This document shows, one piece after another, positions 26,487-33,319 of a DNA stretch of 33,319 bases. The stretch comes from Candidatus Bathyarchaeota archaeon. Its GTDB lineage: Archaea; Thermoproteota; Bathyarchaeia; Bathyarchaeales; Bathyarchaeaceae. The notes beneath the pieces are model-generated. The model saw only the letters and a list, made by a program, of their open reading frames with translations, ran no database searches and was not told the origin of the DNA. The DNA lies in the NCBI GenBank assembly GCA_029883255.1, contig JAOUJL010000002.1, forward strand, positions 1 through 33,319, in the 5' to 3' direction. Position 1 is the first letter of the stretch. Each line of letters starts with the position of its first letter. A program made the position numbers and the translations under genes.

Positions 26487-26512
26487 TATACTTTTAACCT
26501 ATACTTTTAACC
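26487..26512 (-). repeat. 13-bp tandem repeat overlapping the GT4 promoter
   Basis: TATACTTTTAACC occurs twice back to back (26487-26499 and 26500-26512). On the minus strand each unit reads GGTTAAAAGTATA, close to an archaeal BRE plus TATA pair. The unit nearer the gene is placed for the GTG at 26462; the other covers the stop codon of the preceding GT2 gene (TAA at 26507-26509). Confidence 0.6.
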
Positions 26513-27244
26513 ACGCTGATAATGTTTCAAAATTCTTAATCTATAAGCAACTCTGAAAAGGTCAAGAGACATTCTCAAAATCTCCTTTAAACCAATGATA
26601 CTCCCAACGTGAATATCAACAGGCAAACTGATAATTCTGAATCCACAATGGTTACACGCAGCCATTAACTCCAAATCAAAAGCGTATCGTTTAACAACAA
26701 TTTTGGGAATCATCCTCTCTAGAACCCTCCTCCTAAAAGCCTTCAACCCTGTTTGCGTGTCGTCTAATTTTATTCCAGTAAACAGCTTAGATAGGATGTT
26801 AAAGCCAAAACTTAAAACTTTCCGCTTCAGCATCATTGATGCATGCGATTCAGAATGCCATTTCGAAGCAACCGCTATATCACTGCTTTTTAGAGCCTCA
26901 ACATAACGAGGAATATGGTTTGGATCAACATCTAAATCACTGTCTATAACAACAATAAAATCGCCTTCCGCTTCCTCAAAACCAGCCTTAACAGCATTTC
27001 CCTTCCCCGAATTTTTATGATAACTCAAAATCTTCAGATAACTCCCCCCATTTCTATCCCTATAACTAATTGCCCTCTCTTTAGTATCATCTAAACTACC
27101 GTCATCAACAACTATAATCTCGTAATTCCAACCATTCCCCAACAACACACGATCAACTCTATCAATAGTCTCCTCAATAACATTTCCCTCATTATACGCA
27201 CACAAAATCACCGAGACATCAACCCCCTTCTTCATCGCATTCAC
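26507..27244 (-). CDS. ALG5/DPM1-like polyprenyl-phosphate glycosyltransferase (GT2)
   Basis: A 245-aa soluble GT2. It shows VSVILCAYNEGNVI, IVVDDGSLDDT, KNSGKGNAVKAGF, a DXD in VIDSDLDVDP, ASKW, DDTQTGLKAFRR and a C-terminal YAFDLELMAACNHCGFRI, the pattern of dolichyl-phosphate beta-glucosyltransferases. It should charge the polyprenyl phosphate with a hexose from NDP-sugar. The start is GTG at 27244, overlapping the TGA of the small upstream TM gene; ATG at 27235 is the alternative. The overlap suggests that the two-TM protein is its membrane partner. Confidence 0.85.
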   Translation of the reverse strand: MNAMKKGVDVSVILCAYNEGNVIEETIDRVDRVLLGNGWNYEIIVVDDGSLDDTKERAISYRDRNGGSYLKILSYHKNSGKGNAVKAGFEEAEGDFIVVIDSDLDVDPNHIPRYVEALKSSDIAVASKWHSESHASMMLKRKVLSFGFNILSKLFTGIKLDDTQTGLKAFRRRVLERMIPKIVVKRYAFDLELMAACNHCGFRIISLPVDIHVGSIIGLKEILRMSLDLFRVAYRLRILKHYQRG

Positions 27245-27471
27245 ATCCCTAACCTCTTATCCTTCAAAAAAGCAACCGCCTGCAAAACAACACCGACAAC
27301 CAAAAAACAATACGCAAAAACCGCCACACCGTCCACCAAAGGATTCTCTTGAACAAGCAAAAACGCGCAAGTGAGGATAAGCAAGTCAAAAACGATTATA
27401 AAAAAAGCTCCAGCGTTTATGATGAAATACCTTTCAATCTTGACAAAAGACGCCCTTGATTGGCCCACCAT
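27241..27471 (-). CDS. small two-TM protein, partner of the ALG5-like GT
   Basis: A 76-aa protein with a short polar start (MVGQSRASFVKIERYF) and two membrane helices (about 19-42 and 47-68), ending in KDKRLGM. Its TGA overlaps the GTG of the ALG5-like gene, so the products are made together. Small membrane proteins next to soluble DPM1/ALG5 enzymes often act as anchors or as flippase-like partners; which applies here is unknown. A TATA-like GATTTAAAA lies about 38 bases upstream. Confidence 0.65.
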   Translation of the reverse strand: MVGQSRASFVKIERYFIINAGAFFIIVFDLLILTCAFLLVQENPLVDGVAVFAYCFLVVGVVLQAVAFLKDKRLGM

Positions 27472-27628
27472 TCCACGCTTTTCCTTGTCGTCAATCGTTT
27501 TAAATCACTCTCATTAACAACTGTAACCCTAACCAATTGACACACATTCTGATGCATAGACAATATAAAACTTATGACTTAAGACTTCTGATCTAACCCA
27601 AATAAAGCAAGGCCCAGCAGAACTTTTG

Positions 27629-29182
27629 TCATCTAACTGGAAAGAAATCAACCTGCGTCAAATAAAACGAGCAACGCAACGCATAATTAAAATTAACAAA
27701 AATAACAAGCACAACCAATAAGAAACTTATTCTTTCTTTAACCTTCTCATCTTTCACTAGCCGTTCAACGAAACTCAACAACACAACTAAACCAAAAATC
27801 GAGAAAACGTGAACAGGCAAATCATACAAAATTCGAGTCTGCACAACTTGATCGCCAAAGATGAAAGGAATCGATGATACAATAAGGCACACCATAAGAA
27901 ATCGACTTGCCAGTCTATTATCAAGAGCAACAGCCAACCCGCCAAGACCAGCTAAAAACAGCAAAATAGGATTCATAAATGAAATGCCCATTTGGCTTCC
28001 AAGCGATAAAATCAAGGTTTGCCATAAATTTTTAATATTAACCAACGAAACACCGCTTTCACCAACGCCTGCCGCTTCAACCGTACCCAGTCCAATACCT
28101 AAAGCTAAATTTCTCAGAATGTTCAATGAGACACCCACGATTAAAATCACAAGCAACATTAGAGGCCTAAAAGAATTATCATGTTTAACCAGCCACTCCA
28201 AAAAAAGAACAAGGAAGAACACGCTCAGAATCCCCATACTCATATCCCAAGTATTAGCATGAGAAAACAACAACAAAGACTGAAAAACCAAAGCTATCGC
28301 ACAAAAACGCCAAGACCCCTTCTTAAGACCCACAAAGACAAATCCCCCAAACAAATACAAAAAAACAAGACTAATCCAATTAGCAAGAAGACCGCCATAC
28401 ATTCCAACAGTTATATGATAAGAAGCCACTGTGAAAAGCATAGTCAAAGAGGCGTAAAATCCGTTAAACCCAGCCTGCCGAACAAAGAAATATGTTGCCA
28501 ACACCAGAAGCAAGCCGAGCAGAATAGGCGAAAACTGGACAGCCTGCCCCGCAGAAAACCAAGTCAACTTCCACCCCAAAAACAACAAGGACAAACTTAA
28601 CGGCCGATCCGAAGATTGAAAGAAAACCTTGTGAGCGACACCATAAAAATCGTCAAACAAATCCAATTCCATTAGTTGTCTTTTATAATAGGGTGTATCC
28701 ACACCCACAAATTTTCCGGATGGATTCAAACTGGGCATGTAAGGGTAAACTGTAACAAGAATAACTAGCACAAAAGATGCCACCATTAACATCTTAGAAT
28801 CCAAACCACAACCAACCGGCCTAAACGCCTTATCCAAAGCTGAACGAACAGTCTTCACAAACTCATCAAGAAACGCTTTTTTGCGTCCAGCTTTAGTATC
28901 CCTATGAACTTTAGTCTTATAAAGACGAAGAAAAAACCTGAGAGGCCAAATTACCCATGAAAACATCCAGAGCAATGCGAAAATAGGAGCAATAGCTGCC
29001 GATGAAAAGAACATCTGTGACTCAATGTTCGATAACAGCAACCACGATTCATTTTCACCCAAAACCATGCACACCAACCGACAAAAAAAGGAAAACGACT
29101 CAAAAACAACTGCAGCAATCAAAACCCAAGCCAAGAAACGAGCAACCAGAGACCTCATCCTAATAGCGTTCACAATCATCAT
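27629..29182 (-). CDS. polytopic membrane protein, GT-C-like
   Basis: A 517-aa protein from the ATG at 29182 (a TTG three codons earlier and an ATG at 29158 are alternatives). It has two N-terminal membrane helices, a basic cytoplasmic loop (YKTKVHRDTKAGRKKAF), then about ten helices. After the third helix the loop FVGVDTPYYKRQLMELDLFDD carries acidic and aromatic residues, placed as in GT-C glycosyltransferases, followed by SSDRPLSLSLLFLGWKL. No WWDYG or MurJ/Wzx signature is seen. It is in the same direction as the ALG5-like pair, 157 bases upstream. A polyprenyl-sugar-using transferase or a transporter of lipid-linked glycan are both open. Confidence 0.6.
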   Translation of the reverse strand: MMIVNAIRMRSLVARFLAWVLIAAVVFESFSFFCRLVCMVLGENESWLLLSNIESQMFFSSAAIAPIFALLWMFSWVIWPLRFFLRLYKTKVHRDTKAGRKKAFLDEFVKTVRSALDKAFRPVGCGLDSKMLMVASFVLVILVTVYPYMPSLNPSGKFVGVDTPYYKRQLMELDLFDDFYGVAHKVFFQSSDRPLSLSLLFLGWKLTWFSAGQAVQFSPILLGLLLVLATYFFVRQAGFNGFYASLTMLFTVASYHITVGMYGGLLANWISLVFLYLFGGFVFVGLKKGSWRFCAIALVFQSLLLFSHANTWDMSMGILSVFFLVLFLEWLVKHDNSFRPLMLLVILIVGVSLNILRNLALGIGLGTVEAAGVGESGVSLVNIKNLWQTLILSLGSQMGISFMNPILLFLAGLGGLAVALDNRLASRFLMVCLIVSSIPFIFGDQVVQTRILYDLPVHVFSIFGLVVLLSFVERLVKDEKVKERISFLLVVLVIFVNFNYALRCSFYLTQVDFFPVR

Positions 29183-29276
29183 TCCAAGCAACTTGTGACC
29201 AAATATCTACAATTAAGAATAAATATAATTAACTGCAAACCGAGAACAATCAGACAGGCAAGACTTCGCGAAAGAA

Positions 29277-29468
29277 TTAGTTATGCTCTTTTCTCGCTAT
29301 CTTTCTAACAATTTCCACCGTCCTATCAGTACATCCCGAAGGAACCACTACTACTTCAACCAGTTCACATGTATTTCAGAAATTCCGGTTAATCAGATTT
29401 TCCAGCAGCATACGAATGTTGTTTTCTTCATTTTATGTACATACACCGACACTTATCTTGGCGCGCAC
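29277..29468 (-). pseudogene. N-terminal fossil of a GT2 glycosyltransferase with two nonsense codons
   Basis: In one minus-strand frame from a GTG at 29468 the codons read VRAKISVGVCT, stop, NEENNIRMLLENLINRNF, stop, NTCELVEVVVVPSGCTDRT, then VEIVRKIARKEHN and stop. This is the start of a GT2 domain: SVGVCTYNEENN with the Tyr codon turned into TAA, then VVVPSGCTDRT as the nucleotide-binding loop. The DXD part and everything after it are gone. The rest of the 29183-29583 spacer holds no other gene. Confidence 0.75.
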
Positions 29469-29583
29469 TAAGCATTCCCATTTTTTGTATAGAACGTCCA
29501 ACTTGGAATTTTCTAAATGAAACGTCGAAAGTTTGATATACATAAAGTGAACATCTAAAAATCGTTAATAAGCTGATGACCCA

Positions 29584-30333
29584 GTGAGCAAAATAAGAAT
29601 GAAAACCAATCCACAGGTAGCAATAATCCTTCCCACATACTGCGAAGCCGAAAATATCGCAGACATAATCCACACTATCGAAAATTTAAGACTTAATTCC
29701 ACATTAGTGGTCATAGACGATTCAAGTTCCGACGGAACCCAAAACATCGTTAGGAACCTAAAAGAAAGCTACGAGAACATAGTCTTATTAAGCAGACCCC
29801 GCAAGATGGGGCTCGGAACAGCGATAAGAGACGGGTTCCACTTTCTTCTATCCCTACCAAAGCCGCCCAAATACATAATCACCATGGACGCCGACTACTC
29901 ACACAACCCCAACGACATTCCAAAACTACTAAAGCTCGCAAAAAAAGGCTACGACCTCGTCATCGGAAGCAGATACTGCAAACAAGGAAAAGTCAAAGGC
30001 TGGAAACTCAGCCGACTGCTGATAAGCAAAGTAGCCAACAAAATAACAGGCATGCTAGTCAAAGTTCCACTAAACGACTTCACAAGCGGCTTCAGATGTT
30101 ACTCCAAAGAATACATCAAAAAAGCACTTCCAAGACTGCACAGCGAAACATACGAAATCCAAATCGAAACAGTGAGACAGGCAAGACTTCAGAACTCAAA
30201 AATAGGCGAAATACCCATAGTCTTCGAAAACAGAAAGAAAGGAAAATCAAAGCTAACTCTAACAGAAATAGCGGCTTTTTCCAAGTACATTCTAAAAGTC
30301 CCGTGGGAACAACTTTTCGAAAAAGAACGTTAA
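29584..30333 (+). CDS. dolichol-phosphate mannosyltransferase homologue (DPM1-type)
   Basis: A 249-aa soluble GT2 close to DPM1. It shows VAIILPTYCEAENI (12-25), VVIDDSSSDGTQNI, KMGLGTAIRDGF, a DXD in TMDADYSHNP (about 99-108), VIGSRYCKQGKVKGW, the LNDFTSGFRCYS motif and GEIPIVFENRKKGKSKL. It should make polyprenyl-phosphate mannose from GDP-mannose, the donor for outer-face GT-C enzymes. There is no TM segment. GTG at 29584 or ATG at 29599 (MKTNPQVAIILP) are both possible starts. It is divergent from the 517-aa membrane protein across the spacer holding the GT2 fossil. Confidence 0.9.
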   Translation: MSKIRMKTNPQVAIILPTYCEAENIADIIHTIENLRLNSTLVVIDDSSSDGTQNIVRNLKESYENIVLLSRPRKMGLGTAIRDGFHFLLSLPKPPKYIITMDADYSHNPNDIPKLLKLAKKGYDLVIGSRYCKQGKVKGWKLSRLLISKVANKITGMLVKVPLNDFTSGFRCYSKEYIKKALPRLHSETYEIQIETVRQARLQNSKIGEIPIVFENRKKGKSKLTLTEIAAFSKYILKVPWEQLFEKER

Positions 30334-30670
30334 CAGTGCACTTTATACACGTTCTTTACTTTTCTCGCGTTTTCCACAGGACTTTTGTGCAAAGACACCA
30401 GACACCGTCAAGACATCACACCAGTCAAAATTAGCTTTTGCTGTGAAATCTATATCTAAAGAGAATAATCCATATTCACAATTCAGAACGCACGCGCTAA
30501 AATTCAAATCTAAACAAAAACCTAGATCAACAAATCTCAAACTATCAAACTCAGGTTCTCCCTTCAATTATGTAGCTTGCATAAAACTACGAAATACCAC
30601 AGCACATGATATACATCCAGTCAAAGAACACCCCTTTTTACACTGCAAAACCAAAAACAACAAGATAAGC
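30334..30670. other. AT-rich spacer, no gene seen
   Basis: Between the DPM1 homologue and the truncated GT-like ORF. The plus-strand frame from 30443 is open, but its first 76 residues are Lys/Asn/Ser-rich and look like translated spacer. No RNA gene or clear promoter was recognised. Confidence 0.4.
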
Positions 30671-31105
30671 ATGGCACATCAACTGCAACCCACGATAACA
30701 TTCATCTTACCAGTTCAAAACAAAAAAATCCTAATGGTCGAGCAGATAAACACTTGCTTCAAATTCTCGGAACAATATCCAGGTCTCTGCGAGATAATAA
30801 TCGTAACAGATGATTTTGAAGATAAGAGCGTGTATCTTCTCTGGTTGGCAACGAAACTCAACAAAGTCAACCACCCTCACGTGAGAACAAGAATGATAAG
30901 GTACACATCAAAACTCCACTTAAGAGATTTAATCGAAACCGGAATAAAACATGCTCTTGGAAAAAAAATAGTAATAGCAACAAACAATTCGGGAAGGATT
31001 GAACAATTTCGACCAGAAAATCTGAACATGGTAAAAGGCGATATTCTGACAACTCCACATTTTCTAAATATCGATGTGCTCGAAGAAGCTTTACTCAAAA
31101 ATTAA
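30671..31105 (+). CDS. truncated GT-A-like protein without DXD
   Basis: A 144-aa protein from the ATG at 30671; the frame is open to 30443, but that part does not look coding. It starts like a GT2 (ITFILPVQNKKILMVEQI, then YPGLCEIIIVTDDFED) and continues through a DLIETGIKHALGKKIVIA strand. Where active enzymes carry D-x-D this one has TNNSG, and the acceptor half is absent. It is either a decaying GT2 or a small non-catalytic partner. It follows the DPM1 gene in the same direction after 337 bases. Confidence 0.5.
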   Translation: MAHQLQPTITFILPVQNKKILMVEQINTCFKFSEQYPGLCEIIIVTDDFEDKSVYLLWLATKLNKVNHPHVRTRMIRYTSKLHLRDLIETGIKHALGKKIVIATNNSGRIEQFRPENLNMVKGDILTTPHFLNIDVLEEALLKN

Positions 31106-31498
31106 CCAGAAATTTGGACTAAGGTCTGCATTCTGTTTAAACTTGCACCATCTTGAATCCTATCAAAATTCAAAAATTTTTAAGACACCATCGATAACCT
31201 CGCACTCTAAATTCATTCGTTATAATACTCCTTTCATTCATAGTCGCACTCAGTTTTTCAACATGCATTGTTAATTGTTGTCCCACTTGTGCGCGCTATT
31301 GAAACTCATCGACGAAGCCCCTACAACTATATCGTCTAAAGCATATGGGTTTTGTTTCAACTCATTGTTTCTTCTCTAGCACGAGTTATTAAGAATCCAC
31401 ATACGTGATTCAGAGTTCAAAATCATAAACATTACTAGAGATACCCTAGATAAAATAAACAAACCTATCGTTTCGCAATCGTTTGATGGTGAACTAAA
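31106..31498. other. spacer, no gene seen
   Basis: About 390 AT-rich bases between the GT-like ORF and the two-TM gene. Only short frames without family features occur on either strand. There is a GTGCGCGCTA word at 31290-31299, related to CG-rich words in other spacers. The GGTGA at 31488-31492 at its end belongs to the next gene. Confidence 0.4.
31488..31492 (+). promoter_or_regulatory. ribosome binding site that sets a TTG start
   Basis: GGTGA lies six bases before the TTG at 31499. The same motif and similar spacing precede the GTG at 19035 (GGTGA 19024-19028, six bases) and the HMG-CoA reductase ATG at 31953 (GGTGA 31943-31947, five bases). It therefore supports the non-ATG start. Confidence 0.6.
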
Positions 31499-31840
31499 TT
31501 GTCTTTCAAAGACTATCTGCACATGAAAGCAGAGGAATCCGCGCATAACGAAATTCTCGCGTACCTAACAATAATTCTGGGTGCGACCTTCTTGGTAGGG
31601 GGTTTCCTCGAAACTATTATCGCAGCAGAAAGCCCTCAATGGTTTCTCATGCTTCCATATCAACAATTATCTCATCCTTCCATTGTTTTAGGTCTAATAT
31701 TAACGATTCTCGGGTTTGTGCTGATCTCCGCCGGATTTATCCTGAGCATTCACTACGACAGAAAAAAGACGCGTTACCTGAATCAACTAGAAGAGTCCAG
31801 TGCGCTTTGGAAAGAACAAGAAAAACGTCGCCGCAAATAG
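31499..31840 (+). CDS. small two-TM membrane protein
   Basis: A 113-aa protein with a TTG start supported by GGTGA. Two membrane segments are clear: about 20-42 (ILAYLTIILGATFLVGGFLETII) and about 60-84 (SIVLGLILTILGFVLISAGFILSI). A charged C-terminal tail follows (YDRKKTRYLNQLEESSALWKEQEKRRRK), probably a short coiled coil in the cytoplasm. No family recognised. It lies 112 bases upstream of the HMG-CoA reductase gene, which has its own promoter-like element. Confidence 0.65.
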   Translation: MSFKDYLHMKAEESAHNEILAYLTIILGATFLVGGFLETIIAAESPQWFLMLPYQQLSHPSIVLGLILTILGFVLISAGFILSIHYDRKKTRYLNQLEESSALWKEQEKRRRK

Positions 31841-31892
31841 AATTTTGTTCTATAACATTCTTCCTATCTGTCAAAAGCAGGTTTGGGGATTA

Positions 31893-31903
31893 AAATTTAA
31901 AAG
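31893..31903 (+). promoter_or_regulatory. TATA-like element for HMG-CoA reductase
   Basis: AAATTTAAAAG lies about 50-60 bases before the ATG at 31953. Transcription from about 31928 would leave a short leader containing the GGTGA at 31943-31947. Confidence 0.45.
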
Positions 31904-31952
31904 CAAAGCAGGCGTTTCTGTTATTCGATTGTAAAGTACATTGGTGAAATGC

Positions 31953-33230
31953 ATGAGCAGATCATCTTTGGTTTCAGGATTTTATAAGTTAAGCCCAAAA
32001 GAGCGTTTACAGTTTGTCAAAGAATTCGCTGACCTAACTGATGAAGAGACGGATTTACTGCGGAAAACTGGTTCTTTGTCCTTAGATTTGGCTGACCGCA
32101 TGATAGAAAACGTTATCGGAGCTATACCTGTACCCTTGGGCATAGCTGTAAATTTCCATTTAAACAAGCGTGACTACCTGATTCCCATGGCTATTGAGGA
32201 GCCGTCTGTTGTGGCAGCGGCAAGCTACGCAGCGAAAATGGCCAGGCAAGGCGGAGGCTTCTACACAAGCAGCACGCCGCCAATAATGATCGGGCAGATA
32301 CAAGCAGTAGGCATAAAAGACCCTCATGCGGCCAAGATGCGTGTCACACGAGCGAAAGAAGAGATCCTGAAGAAGGCAAATGATCAAGACCCAGTGCTTG
32401 TTTCCGTCGGCGGAGGAGCGAAAGACTTAGACGCAAAAGTGATCCACACAACGCAAGGACCTATGCTGATTACTGAGTTGCGTGTGGACTGCAGAGACGC
32501 CATGGGCGCCAACGCTGTAAACACTATGGCTGAGGCTGTTGCTCCAATAATAGAACGCGTAACGGGAGGCCGCGTCTATCTGCGGATAATTTCTAATTTG
32601 GCTACAAAACGCTTGGCGAGGGCATGGTGTTTCGTTCCTAAGGATGCTGTTGGCGGTGAAGAAGTCGTAGACAGCATAGTGAACGCTTATGCCTTTGCAG
32701 CTGCAGACCCGTATCGGGCGGCCACACACAATAAGGGCATATTAAACGGCATAATAGCCGTCATAATCGCAACATGCAACGATCACCGCGCAATAGAAGC
32801 TGGAGCCCACGCCTACGCAGCCAGAAACGGGCATTACACGACGCTTTCAACATGGGAGAAAAGCGAAAACGGCGACCTAGTAGGCTCAATTGAACTGCCG
32901 ATGGCTGTCGGCTTAATAGGCGGAGCCGTGCGAACGCATCCAATAGCGAAGATAGCCATAAAAATTCTAGGTGTAAAGACTGCTAATGAATTTGCCGAAG
33001 TCTTAGCGGCTGTCGGCTTAGCCCAAAACCTTGGAGCTTTGCGCGCGTTAGCTCATGAAGGGATACAGCTTGGACACATGTCTCTTCACGCTCGAAACAT
33101 TGCGGTAGCGGCTGGTGCAACGGGCGAACTGATAGATTTGGTTGCTGAGAAGATGGTTGAGGAACACAAAATCCGCATGGACAGAGCGAAAGAACTGATC
33201 GAGCATCATAGGGCTTCTGGAAAAATCTAA
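31953..33230 (+). CDS. hmgA: class II hydroxymethylglutaryl-CoA reductase
   Basis: A 425-aa enzyme of the mevalonate pathway (HMG-CoA to mevalonate with NAD(P)H), supplying isoprenoids for archaeal lipids and polyprenyl carriers. Class II features, compared with Pseudomonas mevalonii: ENVIGAIPVPLGIA (52-65), the catalytic Glu in IEEPSVVAAAS (E82/E83), the dinucleotide motif DAMGAN (182-187), the catalytic Lys in HNKGILNG (K261), the Asp in CNDHRAIEAGAH (D277) and the His in LHARNIA (H379). No N-terminal membrane anchor is present. The start is the ATG five bases after GGTGA; the TTG at 31941 is too early. The ribose-phosphate pyrophosphokinase gene begins 36 bases after the stop. Cofactor preference is not settled by eye. 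Confidence 0.93.
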   Translation: MSRSSLVSGFYKLSPKERLQFVKEFADLTDEETDLLRKTGSLSLDLADRMIENVIGAIPVPLGIAVNFHLNKRDYLIPMAIEEPSVVAAASYAAKMARQGGGFYTSSTPPIMIGQIQAVGIKDPHAAKMRVTRAKEEILKKANDQDPVLVSVGGGAKDLDAKVIHTTQGPMLITELRVDCRDAMGANAVNTMAEAVAPIIERVTGGRVYLRIISNLATKRLARAWCFVPKDAVGGEEVVDSIVNAYAFAAADPYRAATHNKGILNGIIAVIIATCNDHRAIEAGAHAYAARNGHYTTLSTWEKSENGDLVGSIELPMAVGLIGGAVRTHPIAKIAIKILGVKTANEFAEVLAAVGLAQNLGALRALAHEGIQLGHMSLHARNIAVAAGATGELIDLVAEKMVEEHKIRMDRAKELIEHHRASGKI

Positions 33231-33265
33231 AATGCAAACAAGTGGCACCTAGGTGCGGGAAAACT

Positions 33266-33319
33266 ATGAAGATAATTCCGGGGCCAGCCTCCAAACAGTT
33301 AGGAGAAGAAGTAGCAGAG
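33266..33319 (+). CDS. prs: ribose-phosphate pyrophosphokinase, 5' end only
   Basis: Only 18 codons are inside the window (MKIIPGPASKQLGEEVAE). The IIPGPAS-x-x-LG start is characteristic of archaeal PRPP synthases, which make phosphoribosyl pyrophosphate from ribose 5-phosphate and ATP. It follows the HMG-CoA reductase stop by 35 bases in the same direction and is probably cotranscribed. In archaea PRPP also feeds decaprenyl-phosphoribose-type and nucleotide pathways, but a link with the neighbour is not shown. Confidence 0.7.
   Translation, partial: MKIIPGPASKQLGEEVAE

Noticed and set aside
28181..28600. A 139-codon Lys/Gln/Asn-rich plus-strand frame opposite the polytopic membrane protein.
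   Set aside because: Composition is what the reverse complement of a Leu/Phe/Val-rich membrane gene gives; no start signal.
29252..30190. A 16-bp exact direct repeat (29252-29267 and 30175-30190), the second copy inside the DPM1 gene.
   Set aside because: Similarity does not extend beyond about 20 bases, the protein frames diverge at once, and a match of this length is not very unlikely by chance in 33 kb.
30443..30670. N-terminal extension of the truncated GT-like ORF.
   Set aside because: The 76 residues are low-complexity Lys/Asn/Ser-rich and the GT-like core starts right after the ATG at 30671.
1..33319. tRNA, rRNA, CRISPR arrays, insertion sequences, attachment sites.
   Set aside because: I looked for cloverleaf-like T-loop words, regularly spaced repeats, transposase motifs and terminal inverted repeats and found none that hold up.

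Overview
The window is archaeal. Ribosome binding sites are of the GGTGA type, several genes have a TATA-like box 23-30 bases before a start codon (leaderless layout), TTG and GTG starts are common, and the gene set is archaeal: a class II HMG-CoA reductase, polyprenyl-phosphate glycosyltransferases and an S-layer-like protein. A member of the Bathyarchaeia or a related TACK lineage is my best guess. That is an inference from gene content; no rRNA or tRNA gene is present to settle it.

Layout. (1) 1-2519: a possible partial membrane gene at the left edge, a two-TM zinc-ribbon protein (minus), and a divergent secreted protein carrying two copies of a DUF642-like domain. (2) 2658-15840, all minus: a surface-glycan locus. 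Reading in the transcribed direction (right to left): a small basic unknown protein, a DPM1-like glycosyltransferase with two C-terminal TMs, gmd, fcl (GDP-mannose to GDP-L-fucose), a decayed DPM1-like remnant, a GT2, a GT4 with a probable N-terminal frameshift, a GT2, a large GT-C-like membrane protein ending in a LamG-like domain, two more GT2s and a methyltransferase. (3) 16174-20249, plus: a small helical ORF, an 823-aa secreted protein (candidate S-layer or major surface glycoprotein) and a five-TM membrane protein. (4) 20404-31105: a second glycan block with a methyltransferase, a 1013-aa GT-C/LamG/YfhO-like protein, a GT2, a GT4, an ALG5-like GT2 with a small two-TM partner, a 517-aa polytopic protein, a nonsense-riddled GT2 pseudogene, a soluble DPM1 homologue and a truncated GT-A-like protein with no DXD. 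(5) 31499-33319, plus: a two-TM protein, class II HMG-CoA reductase and the first 18 codons of ribose-phosphate pyrophosphokinase.

How it fits together (inference): HMG-CoA reductase supplies isoprenoid precursors for lipids and the polyprenyl carrier. DPM1/ALG5-like enzymes charge the carrier with sugars. Gmd and Fcl provide GDP-fucose. GT2/GT4 enzymes extend the glycan on the cytoplasmic face, GT-C-like proteins add sugars on the outer face, methyltransferases may cap sugars, and the secreted proteins with N-X-S/T sequons are plausible acceptors. No AglB-type oligosaccharyltransferase (WWDYG motif) and no flippase were recognised here.

The most interesting points are the two GT-C/LamG-like fusions, the DUF642-like duplication that appears to split another surface domain, and the sign of rapid glycosyltransferase turnover: two fossils, one truncated pseudoenzyme candidate and one frameshifted gene.
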